Shown here: piece by piece, positions 47,482 to 56,620 of the stretch | Position numbering within the stretch: the first letter of the stretch is position 1 | Layout: every line of letters begins with the position of its first letter | Source of the DNA: Candidatus Omnitrophota bacterium | Lineage (GTDB): Bacteria > Hinthialibacterota > Hinthialibacteria > Hinthialibacterales > Hinthialibacteraceae | Assembly: GCA_003598175.1 (NCBI GenBank) | Contig: QZKN01000029.1 | Coordinates: 1 to 64,000 of the forward strand | DNA length: 64,000 nucleotides | Direction of reading: 5' to 3' | The notes under the pieces: generated by a model | Seen by the model: the letters and a program-made list of their open reading frames with translations, nothing else | Database searches by the model: none | Told to the model about the DNA's origin: nothing | Translations under genes and position numbers: made by a program

Positions 47482-47769
47482 TTATTCCATAATGGCGAGA
47501 ATGTCGTCTTCACGAACAATCACGTGTTCGACGCCGTCGATTTTTATATCGGTTCCGCCATATTTGCTGATAAGAACACGATCCCCCTTCTTCACATCCA
47601 TCGCCACACGGCTTCCGTCTTCATTCCGTTTGCCCGGCCCGATCGCAATGACTTCGGCTTCCTGCGGTTTTTCTTTTGCCGTATCGGGAATAATGATACT
47701 CCCATGTTTTTCTTCCTGCAAATCCAGTCTTTTCACCAGTACTCTATCCGCGAGTGGTTTTACTGCCAT
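47482..47769 (-). CDS. groS: Co-chaperonin GroES
   Basis: A 95-residue GroES heptamer subunit. LADRVLVKRLDLQEEKHGSIIIPDTAKEKPQEAEVIAIGPG covers the first strand and the mobile loop that caps GroEL. GDRVLISKYGGTDIKIDGVEHVIVREDDILA is typical of the C-terminal half. ATG 47769 has AAAGGAG 8 nt upstream; a start nine codons earlier is not needed. First gene of the groES-groEL operon. Confidence 0.98.
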   Translation of the reverse strand: MAVKPLADRVLVKRLDLQEEKHGSIIIPDTAKEKPQEAEVIAIGPGKRNEDGSRVAMDVKKGDRVLISKYGGTDIKIDGVEHVIVREDDILAIME

Positions 47770-48128
47770 GACAAAAACTCCTTTCTCCTTACGCATCTAT
47801 GTTTTTTTCATCTGCGATGCATTTTTATTCGCTGTTATACCTAGCAAAGTGAATGCCAATGAAAAATAATTGTTTACATTAATTGAATGCGTTAAGCTAA
47901 CTGCCTCAAAAATCAATACTTATCCATATCGAAATTGAAATGATATCAAGCCGGGCTGTCGAGAGTAACTCGTAACGCTTTAATAATTGCGCCAAAATGG
48001 CCTTTTCGGATTCGTATCCGTTAAAATGAGTGCGCCAGGTTGACAATCCTTTTAAAACACCTGACTATTTCCGTGGATGTGCCCACATTGTTTCATCGCA
48101 TGATAGGGAGGTAATGGAAAGGCGCTGC
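47770..48128. other. Divergent region upstream of groES
   Basis: 359 bp between groES and the O-antigen-ligase-like gene. A CIRCE element (TTAGCACTC-N9-GAGTGCTAA), the HrcA site common before groESL, is absent. TTGACA at 48039-48044 may be the -35 box of the plus-strand gene, with only a weak -10 box. No other structure is seen. Confidence 0.4.
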
Positions 48129-49382
48129 ATGAGCGGATACCAATTCCATTCGGGATGCCACATGTTTATTTCAATCCTGCTACTCATATTGACAATCGTG
48201 TTTGTTGTTTTTTTCGCGGTGTTTCCACCAATCGGCGTGGCTGCTCTGTTATTCGCTTCGACTCTTGAACGGTGGACCTTATCGCTGTTTTCCTTTTCTT
48301 TCTCTGTTAACGAATGGCTGCTTATGCTCTTTCTGCCAGTGATGATCGGTCGGTTGGTCCTCGTTGAAAAAGACAAACCATCGGAATGGTTTTATCGGCT
48401 TTTGATTTTCATTCTAGTGATTATTGCCAGTTCATTTTTCTCACTTCATCCTTTGCCGGCCATGAAAAATGCCTTTCTTCTCGCATCCTATATTGCGGCG
48501 GCGTATCTTGTCTGCCGTTTGCTTCATTCGACCATGCCGATAAAAACAATTTTGTGGATGCTAGGTGGTTGTCTTTTCCTTTCCTTTATTCTTTCCACAC
48601 AACAATTGATCCGGCGAGTCGGATTCGAAGACATCTCACTTCACGGAGGATTTCGGGATGGAAATACCTATTCGTTCTTCATCGCCGTGCTTCTTCCATT
48701 CGTCGCCTGGAATGCACGTCATGCCGTTTCCGTACAGCGGGATACGTTCTGGATGGTTGTTTTTTTTGCGAGTGTGATTTTTGGATTGAGTGGAGGTTCG
48801 AACAGCGGCATATTTCTTGTGGGAACGAGCGTGGCGCTCATTATTGCCGCCGGTGTTTTTGAAAAAAAGCAACTGCTCTGGTTTATCCCTGCGTTCGTTG
48901 TGTTTTTCATGATGATCATTTTCACGGATGCCGCGGATCGGTTGTTTGCCTTATCATCGACTCCACCTTTTCAATGGCGCTTGAACAGCAATCTCGCCGC
49001 CCTTTCGCTTTTTACCCAACATCCTTTTTTCGGTGTGGGCGCGGGACAATTCGAAGCCTATATTCAATGGACCCATCCGGACATCGTACCGCTTCTTTCC
49101 GCCGATTACTCCGCATTTTTTGTCATTCTTGCCGAAAGCGGCATCCTTGGAGGCCTTTCCTTCGCAGGCATTTTAGTTTATCTGTGTACCCGATTGTATC
49201 GCGCCTTTCGGGATTGCCACAATTTCGACTGCGCGGGCAAAACCATCCATCTCGCCGCTCTTTGTTCCCTAACGCTATTTATGTTCGCATCCTTGATTCA
49301 TTCGATTCACACCCATTTGTTTGCCTGGATTTTGTTGGGATTTTTGCATCGTTTGGGAGAACCGCTGAGAATGGATCGGTAA
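48129..49382 (+). CDS. O-antigen ligase/Wzy-like polytopic membrane protein
   Basis: A 417-residue membrane protein with ten or more hydrophobic helices. The large loop with WRLNSNLAALSLFTQHPFFGVGAGQFEAYIQWTHP is the Wzy_C/WaaL signature (an H-P-x-x-G-x-G-x-G-like segment), so it likely joins polysaccharide units to a lipid or another acceptor at the periplasmic face. Candidate starts are ATG 48114, 48129 and 48162. I prefer 48129 because AAAGG lies 6 nt upstream, while 48114 sits too close to the GGAGGT box. It is monocistronic, divergent from groESL. Confidence 0.75.
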   Translation: MSGYQFHSGCHMFISILLLILTIVFVVFFAVFPPIGVAALLFASTLERWTLSLFSFSFSVNEWLLMLFLPVMIGRLVLVEKDKPSEWFYRLLIFILVIIASSFFSLHPLPAMKNAFLLASYIAAAYLVCRLLHSTMPIKTILWMLGGCLFLSFILSTQQLIRRVGFEDISLHGGFRDGNTYSFFIAVLLPFVAWNARHAVSVQRDTFWMVVFFASVIFGLSGGSNSGIFLVGTSVALIIAAGVFEKKQLLWFIPAFVVFFMMIIFTDAADRLFALSSTPPFQWRLNSNLAALSLFTQHPFFGVGAGQFEAYIQWTHPDIVPLLSADYSAFFVILAESGILGGLSFAGILVYLCTRLYRAFRDCHNFDCAGKTIHLAALCSLTLFMFASLIHSIHTHLFAWILLGFLHRLGEPLRMDR

Positions 49383-49411
49383 AACCAATTGATTAGGGAT
49401 TATTTGCATTC

Positions 49412-50563
49412 TCAGTTCAGCCGTAATGCTTTCCAATATTTTTTAGTCGGCGTGGGAGTGGGCGTTTGAGGCGTTGGATTTTGCATCGGGAATTCACCGC
49501 TGGCGGGAGAAATGGTTGAGGAAGCGGCTTGAACCGCGTCCGGCAGTATGACCGGTTGACCGGTTACCTCTTCAATTGTTCCCGAAGACATTTGACCGGA
49601 TGGAATCTGATCCAGCATTCGTTGTTGTTGGATCACTTCGTCTTTCAACAGATCGGAAAATATGGAATGATCGTCTTCCAGACCCAACCCGGGGCCTTTT
49701 ATGGATGGGACAATCTGAAAAATCGTTTCCGTTCGCCGATTGGTTTTATTGAATCCGCGAAGAAAATATCCAATGATGGGTAGATCGCCGGCAATCGGCA
49801 CTTTCCGCGTCAAATCGCCGGTATTGTCGGTATACAATCCGCCAATGTAGAGCTGCCGTTCGGATGGAACAATCACTACGCTTTTAATGTTACGCGTCGT
49901 GACGACCGGGAGTTCGTATCGCAGGCCGTCGCCGCGATCGAAGACATCCAATCGACTGATTTCGCTGGATTCGATTTCCAAATTCATCAGGATGTTTTCA
50001 CCCTCCAAAATGAGAGGAGTTACATTTAATTTAATGCCGGTTTTTCTCAGTTGCAGTTCCAATTTGGTTTGATTGCCCGACAATGTCAATTTCGTGGTGG
50101 GAAATTCTTCTCCGGAAGCCAGGCTGGCGGATTGCCCGTCGGAAACAAGAATCGTCGGATTGCTGATGACCGTGGCCCATCCTTTTTGAATCGCTGTTTT
50201 GAGATTGAAATTGATGGTTCCATATTTGAATTTGGCAAAGTTGCCGGTGATGTCGAGAGCGGATATCGGCGAGTCCTGCACATTCTCGGTCCCGTGCAGA
50301 AACAAATTGCTTTCTCCAAAATCCGTGTTATCCGGATTCGGATCATATTCGTAAAAAATACCGAATTGTTCTTCATTATTGTGCCGATATTCGATAATCG
50401 TGGCGGCAATCTCGACCATTTGGCCCGGCATTTCCTGCGCTTGAAGGTTCGTCAGCACGCACATGGCAACTAATAGGGGGATAACAAGAGAAAATCCCTC
50501 TCGAATGGTACACAACTTGAAGTCTATAAGTTTATATAAACAAATATGTTTCAGCATGATCAC
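49412..50563 (-). CDS. Short secretin-domain protein 2
   Basis: A 383-residue exported protein (signal ending LQAQ around residue 44) made almost entirely of a secretin C-terminal domain: NPTILVSDGQSASLASGEEFP, GIKLNVTPLIL, IVPSERQLYIGGLY and the VPxxxDLPIIGYFLRG signature (KVPIAGDLPIIGYFLRG). There are no N0/N1 domains. It overlaps the upstream secretin by 4 nt (GTGA); ATG 50557 with GGAG nearby is a likely real start. It probably forms or modifies an outer-membrane pore of a type II secretion/type IV pilus system. A Pro/Thr-rich tail ends the protein. Confidence 0.82.
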   Translation of the reverse strand: MIMLKHICLYKLIDFKLCTIREGFSLVIPLLVAMCVLTNLQAQEMPGQMVEIAATIIEYRHNNEEQFGIFYEYDPNPDNTDFGESNLFLHGTENVQDSPISALDITGNFAKFKYGTINFNLKTAIQKGWATVISNPTILVSDGQSASLASGEEFPTTKLTLSGNQTKLELQLRKTGIKLNVTPLILEGENILMNLEIESSEISRLDVFDRGDGLRYELPVVTTRNIKSVVIVPSERQLYIGGLYTDNTGDLTRKVPIAGDLPIIGYFLRGFNKTNRRTETIFQIVPSIKGPGLGLEDDHSIFSDLLKDEVIQQQRMLDQIPSGQMSSGTIEEVTGQPVILPDAVQAASSTISPASGEFPMQNPTPQTPTPTPTKKYWKALRLN

Positions 50564-51711
50564 TCCGGCGTCGATCGATCTAAAAACAGGGAACGGAATT
50601 GTTCCATCGGACTCGTTCCGATTTCGATTTCCTGGGCTCGTTTGTCTAATCGTTCACGTAATTGCTTGTAATCTCGTTCCTGCATGGATAGAGATTCTTC
50701 ATAACTGTCGCCTTCCCATATATCCAAAATGGAAGGACGTATCATAATGTACAATTGCGAAACGGAGCTGACGTTGCTGCTGCTGCGAAACAAACGTCCA
50801 AGCAGCGGGATATCCTTCAAAATGGGAATTCCGGTTGATCGCTTGGTATTTGCGTCCCGAAACAAGCCGCCGATCAGAATTCGCGCTCCATCCCGCAGCC
50901 ATACGGAAGTGGTGAATTGCCGCGTATCCACAATCGGTTGCGCAAAACCCTCTTCCTCGCGAAATCGAGTGACCGTGGAGAGGTCCGTCTTCACTTCGGT
51001 AAGGATATATGGATTTTTTTGCTGCGCATCCATGGGCAGATAACCGATATAAGGGGTAATTTCAAGAGTTACGCCGGTCGTTCGAAAATCGGAGACGACG
51101 GTTTCCACATTTCCCAGACTGGCGCGCGCCAGGAAGGGTATCACATCTCCCGTGACCAAACGCGCGGAAACCCCCTCGACAGTGATTAAAATGGGATTGG
51201 CGTGGATTTTCACGATTTGATCCTCCGCCAACGCCTGAAATACGGCATGAACATATCCGTCATCCTGCCGCAGGAAGGTTGCATTGATGTTGGCGCCGGT
51301 CGGGAGCAATAAATTCCGATTCCCGCTCCCCAAGACTCCCATATTGCTTTCAATGACAGGATCTCCTGCCATGTTGGAGCCTTGCACCGCCCCCATTTCG
51401 CCAAACAAATTGTAGACAAAACCGATATCGTCCTTATTCTTGATCAGAACTTCAAAAACATTGACTTCCAAAAACACTTGCAGAGGAAGAGATCTCTTTT
51501 GTTTTTGCTGTTGTTTGAGATAATTGTACAGTTTATCCAATTCCGCTTTCGCCAGATCTCCGGTTTTGTCATCTCGCTGTAGTTTCGGAGGACCGGCAAC
51601 AGGAGGCGCTTCTTCGGCATTGAGCGGAAGCAAAATCAACGCCACTAATCCGCACGAAAACAACCATGTGATTCGAAACCATTCAAACGACCGTCTAAAT
51701 TTCATCACCAT
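50560..51711 (-). CDS. Short secretin-domain protein 1
   Basis: A 383-residue exported protein with a signal/membrane segment at about residues 14-31 and a helical region to about 75, then a secretin-type domain: ANPILITVEGVSARLVTGDVIPFL, GVTLEITPYI, TTSVWLRDGARILIGGLFRD and GIPILKDIPLLGRLFRS. It is a paralogue of the downstream gene and equal in length to it, but they share only the domain signatures. The full N-domain array of GspD/PilQ is missing in both. The order lipoprotein, secretin 1, secretin 2 suggests one operon. Confidence 0.82.
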   Translation of the reverse strand: MVMKFRRSFEWFRITWLFSCGLVALILLPLNAEEAPPVAGPPKLQRDDKTGDLAKAELDKLYNYLKQQQKQKRSLPLQVFLEVNVFEVLIKNKDDIGFVYNLFGEMGAVQGSNMAGDPVIESNMGVLGSGNRNLLLPTGANINATFLRQDDGYVHAVFQALAEDQIVKIHANPILITVEGVSARLVTGDVIPFLARASLGNVETVVSDFRTTGVTLEITPYIGYLPMDAQQKNPYILTEVKTDLSTVTRFREEEGFAQPIVDTRQFTTSVWLRDGARILIGGLFRDANTKRSTGIPILKDIPLLGRLFRSSSNVSSVSQLYIMIRPSILDIWEGDSYEESLSMQERDYKQLRERLDKRAQEIEIGTSPMEQFRSLFLDRSTPE

Positions 51712-51726
51712 AATCAGTTTTTGTAG

Positions 51727-51751
51727 GATGGGTCATGCTGTTTGACCCATC
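51727..51751. repeat. Dispersed hairpin repeat, copy 4
   Basis: GATGGGTC and GACCCATC form a perfect 8-bp stem around a 9-nt loop (ATGCTGTTT). Stem and loop length are identical to the copy at 14207-14231. Confidence 0.6.
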
Positions 51752-51773
51752 GTTTTCCTATCCATTCTTTTGA

Positions 51774-51796
51774 ATGGGTTGAACAACGTAACCCAT
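51774..51796. repeat. Dispersed hairpin repeat, copy 5
   Basis: ATGGGTT and AACCCAT pair around GAACAACGT, a loop differing by one base from the copy at 14.2 kb. Together with copy 4 it fills the gap between the lipoprotein and secretin genes. Confidence 0.58.
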
Positions 51797-51866
51797 CTAC
51801 CTTCACTTCCATGCAGATCGTGATGGCGAATTTCATGTCGTTTAATCCACCCAACAATCCACAATC

Positions 51867-52826
51867 CTAGTCCTGGGAAAACACTTTCGTGGTAAATTTT
51901 CGAATATCGACCGCCGCCCCGCTGAATTGATCCATCAGCACGGAAAAATTCCGCGTTCCGCCGGCCCGCAACGCGCCTACATTCACCATGCGCGTATCTT
52001 GAATCGCGTCGAAGAAATCATAAATGGTCACCTCGATCTGCACGTTGCGAACGTCTTGCATACCTCGATTTTCCACCATTCCACTGACGCGCAGGAGTTC
52101 ATATTCGCCCAGCCAATCGGACCGCTTCACTCGATCCAACTTCGCATTTTTAACCCGCACCGGCCCATCCCCTTCCAATAAATCAAGCAAAGGCTCGCGG
52201 AGTGTAAAATGGCCGGACGGATCGATGCGCACTCGATTACGCAATGTGCTTTGTTGTAAATACTCCGGTTGAAGAACGGCGGCCTGTTCATAGTAAGAAA
52301 CGGATTCACGAAATCGGCCGGCCGCCCAGTACAAATCGGCCAGATGGTAATGAAATTCCGCACGGGTGGGTTCTCGAACGATCCATTCCTCATAGCGCTG
52401 TATTTCTTTCAATAGATCGCTTCTTCTCTCGGCGATTTGCAGATTTTTCTCATCCAGTTTTTTCTCGCAGATCTCGATGATTTCCTTGGCTTCGTTTGTG
52501 CGTGGATGATCCGGGTATTGATCCGTAAATGTCGTTAATGTTTTTAACGCTTCGGAATATTGTCCCAAAAAATAATGGCACAGGCCGAGTTTATAACGAG
52601 AATAAGGAACGTCTCCCTGATCCGAATCTTTCGCGTAGACGATGCCCGAATATTTCAACATGGCGGTTCGATATTGCCCTTGCTCGAAATACCGGTCCGC
52701 GTCGGAAACACTTCGTTCCATGTGACGATCGATGCGGATCGATTTCGGAGAATGTCCCGTCGTCGTGCAAGCCGCCAAAAAAAGAGCCGCCGATACAATC
52801 AATGCGAGGCGCATTTGGAATTTCAC
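51867..52826 (-). CDS. TPR lipoprotein with FxLYD-like C-terminal domain
   Basis: A 319-residue outer-membrane-type lipoprotein with a lipobox LAAC and acylated Cys20. Tetratricopeptide-like repeats occur at about residues 40-190 (YFEQGQYRTAMLKYSGIVY, KLGLCHYFLGQYSEALKTLTTF, YHLADLYWAAGRFRESVSYYEQA). The C-terminal beta domain (about 235-315, LLRVSGMVENRGMQDVRNVQIEVTIYD) resembles FxLYD domains. TPR lipoproteins often act as pilotins or assembly factors for secretins, which fits the two secretin genes directly downstream. The start is GTG 52826, with GGAGAG 6 nt upstream. Confidence 0.8.
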   Translation of the reverse strand: MKFQMRLALIVSAALFLAACTTTGHSPKSIRIDRHMERSVSDADRYFEQGQYRTAMLKYSGIVYAKDSDQGDVPYSRYKLGLCHYFLGQYSEALKTLTTFTDQYPDHPRTNEAKEIIEICEKKLDEKNLQIAERRSDLLKEIQRYEEWIVREPTRAEFHYHLADLYWAAGRFRESVSYYEQAAVLQPEYLQQSTLRNRVRIDPSGHFTLREPLLDLLEGDGPVRVKNAKLDRVKRSDWLGEYELLRVSGMVENRGMQDVRNVQIEVTIYDFFDAIQDTRMVNVGALRAGGTRNFSVLMDQFSGAAVDIRKFTTKVFSQD

Positions 52827-53270
52827 GAATTTCTCTCCATCAATCCTTCAAACGGTTCAAACACATGGAATCGCTCGCGGATTCGTTTTCTGTGGATCGC
52901 TCCAAACAGAGTGTTACGATCTTTGGCATTCTATCCCATTTTATAACAGAATATTTTACGGCCAAGCTCTATTTTTTATTTCTCGACGCCGCAAGGGCAA
53001 TCGGACGGCGGAAAAAATACGAATCCACTTCTATTCGACGTTATCCTGCTTTTGATATTCATTTTTTTGATCTCTTGAGTCGCTTCGATTGCCATTCCCA
53101 TGATTTCCCACCTCAACGAACAAGAGAAGCAGGTTATAATGCTCATCACCGGATCGAATCAACCGTCAATCGGCGTCAAAGAGAGTTACTCATTATTGAT
53201 AGAATCGTTGATTTCTCGATGTCAACTAAAAAAAATACATTTACGATTTTTGTATAAGGAGCAGAATCCG
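52827..53270. other. Divergent intergenic region
   Basis: 444 bp between the lipoprotein gene and the DUF4380-like gene. Open frames here, including one running into the plus-strand gene from 53100, have no start signals. Promoters for both sides must lie here, but none is convincing. Confidence 0.35.
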
Positions 53271-54677
53271 ATGCGTGTGTTGTTCAAAACGATGAGCCTG
53301 ATTTGCTGTATTTTTCTCCACATAAGCCAATTCTCCGCATGGAGTCAGGACCCGCAAAGCATGGATTCCCCCTCCTCGATCTCGTTATCAAATGATTGGA
53401 TTCATGCCGCTTTCAATGTCAGCAGCGAAGCGAGATTGGAAACATTCGCCGCCGGAAATCACCATGTATTATGGCCGCATAAAAAACTCGATCACCCCCT
53501 CGACAGGATACCCGGCATTTCGCTGATTCTCTATGCCGACCATCCGCGATCCGGTTCTCGGACGTTTTCTCTCCCCACATCCTTCGCGGTGGAAACGATC
53601 AGACCGAATAGCGCCACTCCTTCCTTTGTCGCGGTGAATAGTACGTCGTCCGCCAGTTTCGCGATTTCCAGGCAGATTTCTCTGCTTTCCGATGAGGCCG
53701 TTTTGTGGGTGACGACGACGGTCACGAATACCAGCGACGCCGAACAGACGTTTTATCCGACCGAAATAACCATGTATAACACGGAATTCGGCGTCAGCAA
53801 CATGCCCAATCTGCAACTCCTTTTCTATTCGCCGATCGCATCCGTTTCCGAAGACGACAAAGGATTCGACGTCACCCTCGGCCTGGTCAACAACCTGCAG
53901 TTTCAGTCCCTGACGGATCGCCGATTGATGGTTTGCAAATATCTGAATCGCGTCGGGGAAATCGTGTTTACCAACCACGAACGGTGGATTGCCTTGCAGG
54001 ACGAGAAAAATGGAAGAGTGTGGGGAAGGGAATATGATTTTCTCGATAAACAACCGGAGCCGGTCAAAAATAACGTGATCTTGTATACGAACGGGGCCGG
54101 GGAATTTATTCGCGACGGCCAGCTTCATTATCAGAACACCGATGTGGATAAATACATGCGCCTGACCCACGTTTTGGGGCGCGTGACGCTTCAACCCGGC
54201 GAATCGTTCACCTATCGCGCGGGAATGACCACCAGCGTCAGCCTGGGGCCGATCCTGGATATCCGCGATGGAATCGTGTTCGGCAAACATCTGGAAATGT
54301 TATACGATTCGATTAGTTTTTATGTGTTCGGCGCGATGGGAATCCCACAAGAAGGGCCGGTCGGATTTCAATTCCTGAATGAACAGGACGAATTGTTAAG
54401 AACCAATTATAACGTTACACTGGTTCTGGATACGTTCGCGCGTCCACGGCGTCCCTCCGGCGCGGTAACCACACATCCCACGGTCATCGCGCATCAATTG
54501 GGATTTCCGGTGGTCGACGAAGCCGATTCCGATACGCCGGTCTTTCCCGATTTGCTGGAACGCTGTAAAAAAGTAAGACTGGTGTTGCTGGACAAACAAA
54601 GCAAACAACCCGTACGCATAATCGACGAAGCCGTGGGGCCCTGGCGGCAGTATGTGGAAGCGGAATATCGGTGGTAA
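53271..54677 (+). CDS. Secreted mutarotase-fold protein (DUF4380-like)
   Basis: A 468-residue exported protein with a signal peptide (residues 1-24). The body is strand-rich with a galactose-mutarotase-like pattern (ISLSNDWIHAAFNVSSEARLETFAAGNHHVLWPHKK near the start), close to DUF4380-type proteins that bind carbohydrate. No catalytic motif is certain. AAGGAG 8 nt before ATG 53271, together with the signal peptide, fixes the start; the frame remains open 57 codons upstream but without signals. It lies next to a sulfatase on the opposite strand. Confidence 0.6.
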   Translation: MRVLFKTMSLICCIFLHISQFSAWSQDPQSMDSPSSISLSNDWIHAAFNVSSEARLETFAAGNHHVLWPHKKLDHPLDRIPGISLILYADHPRSGSRTFSLPTSFAVETIRPNSATPSFVAVNSTSSASFAISRQISLLSDEAVLWVTTTVTNTSDAEQTFYPTEITMYNTEFGVSNMPNLQLLFYSPIASVSEDDKGFDVTLGLVNNLQFQSLTDRRLMVCKYLNRVGEIVFTNHERWIALQDEKNGRVWGREYDFLDKQPEPVKNNVILYTNGAGEFIRDGQLHYQNTDVDKYMRLTHVLGRVTLQPGESFTYRAGMTTSVSLGPILDIRDGIVFGKHLEMLYDSISFYVFGAMGIPQEGPVGFQFLNEQDELLRTNYNVTLVLDTFARPRRPSGAVTTHPTVIAHQLGFPVVDEADSDTPVFPDLLERCKKVRLVLLDKQSKQPVRIIDEAVGPWRQYVEAEYRW

Positions 54678-54734
54678 GTGAATTGTATCGCCGGCATCCT
54701 GCCGGCAATGCCGCCGAGACGACGGCGATACGAT

Positions 54735-56099
54735 CTATTTTCTTGGTTGAAGCGGCCAATGTTCGTTATCCGTGCGCGCCGAGGAAATGATCTCTTCGAT
54801 TTTTTTGACGATTTCCGGATGTTGATCGGCGATATTTTTCGTTTCCGAACGGTCGTTTTTTAAATCGTACAACTCCAGCGGCCCATTGATGGGAGAACGG
54901 ACGCCTTTCCAATCGCCCATGCGCACCGCCTGATGAGAGCCGCGTTCGTGGAATTCCCAATATAAATATTCGTGATTTTGCTGCGGCTTCCCCAGCAACG
55001 CGGGAAGCATGGAAATGCCGTCGACGCCGCCGGGCGCTTGCGCGCCTGCCAACTCCGCCGCGGTCGGCAGAAAATCCCAAAACGCCCAGACCTGATCGCT
55101 AACCGCGCCGGCTGCGATTTTCCCCGGCCAGCGGGCGATCATGGGCACGCAAATGCCGCCTTCATATAAATCGCGCTTGATTCCACGCAAGGGGCCGTTG
55201 CTGTCGAAGAAATTCGGATCCGCGCCGCCTTCGCGATGGGGACCGTTGTCGCTGGTGAAGAAAACAATCGTGTCTTCGTCCAGATTTAATTTTTTAAGCA
55301 GTGCAAATAACTTGCCCACATCCGTATCCATGCGGGTGATCATCGCCGCGTGATTTTTCGATTGCTGCGGCCACGGCTCGTTGCTGTATGGCGCGTCGTC
55401 AGGAACCTGCATGCCTTGCTTGCCGCCTTCGTTGAATGCGTGCGGGATGGTGTAGGTGAGATAGAGGAAAAAAGGATGGTTCTGATTTTGCTGAATAAAA
55501 TCGAGCGCTTCCTTCGTGAACGCATCGTGGGAATAGGTCCATCGTTGGAAAAAGTACCTCTCTTCGTTTTTCCAGACGTAATCCGGATAGTAATTATGCG
55601 CCCGAGCCTGGTTCAAGTAGCCGAACCAATAATCGAAGCCCTGCCGGTTGGGAACGCCGCTCGTGTCCGGCTCGCCCAGTCCCCATTTGCCGACGATGCC
55701 GGTCGCATATCCGGCGTCTTTCAGAATTTCAGCCACGGTTACGTCTTCGGCGAGCAGTGGAACAAGCGCGTTGCCGCGAACACGGGCATGGCCGGTGTGA
55801 TAGCCCGTCATCAGGCAACAGCGGGAGGGCGCGCAGACGGTGCTGCCGGCGTAGCAATCCGTGAATCCCGTGCCTTCCGCCGCCATGTGATCGATGCAGG
55901 GCGTTTTGATTGTCTTTTGGCCGTAACAGCCGAGGTCGCCATAGCCCAAATCGTCGGCCATGATGAAAATGATGTTGGGCTGGCGCCGGCCTTCCCGCGC
56001 GAACGCGCCAGGCGACAGAAACCACGGTCCAGTGGAAAGCGCTGCCAAGGTTCCGAGGCTGGTATTCCGTAAAAAACTGCGTCGATTGGTTTGATTCAT
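54735..56099 (-). CDS. Tat-exported sulfatase (arylsulfatase A family)
   Basis: A 454-residue formylglycine sulfatase. A Tat-like signal (NRRSFLRN) leads to NIIFIMADDLGYGDLGCYG, with the metal Asp49/Asp50. The activation motif CAPSR has Cys89, which an FGE or anSME enzyme must convert to formylglycine. GIVGKWGLG, ITRMDTDVGKLFALL and FFTSDNGPHREGG complete the S1-family features. It probably desulfates a polysaccharide outside the cytoplasm. ATG 56099 is chosen because AAGGAG is 8 nt upstream; the nearer ATG at 56105 is too close to it. The maturase is not in this window. Confidence 0.95.
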   Translation of the reverse strand: MNQTNRRSFLRNTSLGTLAALSTGPWFLSPGAFAREGRRQPNIIFIMADDLGYGDLGCYGQKTIKTPCIDHMAAEGTGFTDCYAGSTVCAPSRCCLMTGYHTGHARVRGNALVPLLAEDVTVAEILKDAGYATGIVGKWGLGEPDTSGVPNRQGFDYWFGYLNQARAHNYYPDYVWKNEERYFFQRWTYSHDAFTKEALDFIQQNQNHPFFLYLTYTIPHAFNEGGKQGMQVPDDAPYSNEPWPQQSKNHAAMITRMDTDVGKLFALLKKLNLDEDTIVFFTSDNGPHREGGADPNFFDSNGPLRGIKRDLYEGGICVPMIARWPGKIAAGAVSDQVWAFWDFLPTAAELAGAQAPGGVDGISMLPALLGKPQQNHEYLYWEFHERGSHQAVRMGDWKGVRSPINGPLELYDLKNDRSETKNIADQHPEIVKKIEEIISSARTDNEHWPLQPRK

Positions 56100-56216
56100 C
56101 TCCATTTCTCCTTTTATAGCAAGGTGGGATAGATTAAGTTGTTTCATTCCTCAATCATGATAGAGACATATAATGAGAGTGATTGACATGACAGGGATCA
56201 TTCACGTAACTTTTAG

Positions 56217-56282
56217 TTAATATAAATAGTGGATATCGCGAAGCCAATGTTCCGCTTCGTGAGTCCAGGTTATGGTTCCCAT
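56217..56282 (-). pseudogene. Truncated ParE-type toxin remnant
   Basis: Starting from ATG 56282, overlapping the antitoxin stop by 13 nt, 21 codons read MGTITWTHEAEHWLRDIHYLY before a stop. WTxEAExWLRDI is the start of many ParE/RelE toxins (helix 1), and the remaining about 75 residues are missing. The antitoxin therefore survives without a working toxin. Confidence 0.6.
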
Positions 56283-56455
56283 GATCGAATGCGTCGTTCC
56301 ATCTCGTCATTCGAGAGGACACGTTTGGCATCAGAGTCGGCCAATCCGCGTTCAACCATGCGTTGGAACGCCAACTCGCGCACGATTTCCTCATAACTGG
56401 CATCATCAGGCTGTGAATGAATAGTTTTCACCATTTTTTCTTTAACGCTTTCCAT
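56270..56455 (-). CDS. Orphan antitoxin of a decayed ParDE-type module
   Basis: A 61-residue helical, charged protein (YEEIVRELAFQRMVERGLADSDAKRVLSNDEMERRIRSW) of the small addiction-module component type that precedes ParE/RelE toxins. AAGGA 7 nt before the ATG gives a good start. Only a truncated toxin start follows, so this antitoxin may be a relic or may neutralise toxins encoded elsewhere, such as the ParE at 63.4 kb. Confidence 0.68.
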   Translation of the reverse strand: MESVKEKMVKTIHSQPDDASYEEIVRELAFQRMVERGLADSDAKRVLSNDEMERRIRSWEP

Positions 56456-56593
56456 GAGTATCCTTCCTCGACTGATGCAAATACCTATCGACTGCTATCG
56501 ATAAGATAGTGTACCATCTTTTAATAATCAGGCAAAATGTTTTGGGCCACACTTATATGTGAGCAAGATGAATTAAGGAACCCAGGATTAAAA

Positions 56594-56620
56594 GGTGGGT
56601 TGAGCGAAGCGAAACCAACC
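56594..56620. repeat. Dispersed hairpin repeat, copy 6
   Basis: GGTGGGTT and AACCAACC pair with one mismatch around GAGCGAAGCGA. Stem and loop length equal those of the copy at 34807-34833. It lies just past the DUF5010-like gene stop. Confidence 0.58.

Noticed and set aside
53469-54290. Minus-strand open frame of 273 codons opposite the DUF4380-like gene
   Set aside because: Overlap with a signal-peptide protein having a strong ribosome binding site; no recognisable motifs.
55350-56072. Plus-strand open frame of 240 codons opposite the sulfatase
   Set aside because: Shadow of the CAPSR-bearing sulfatase frame.
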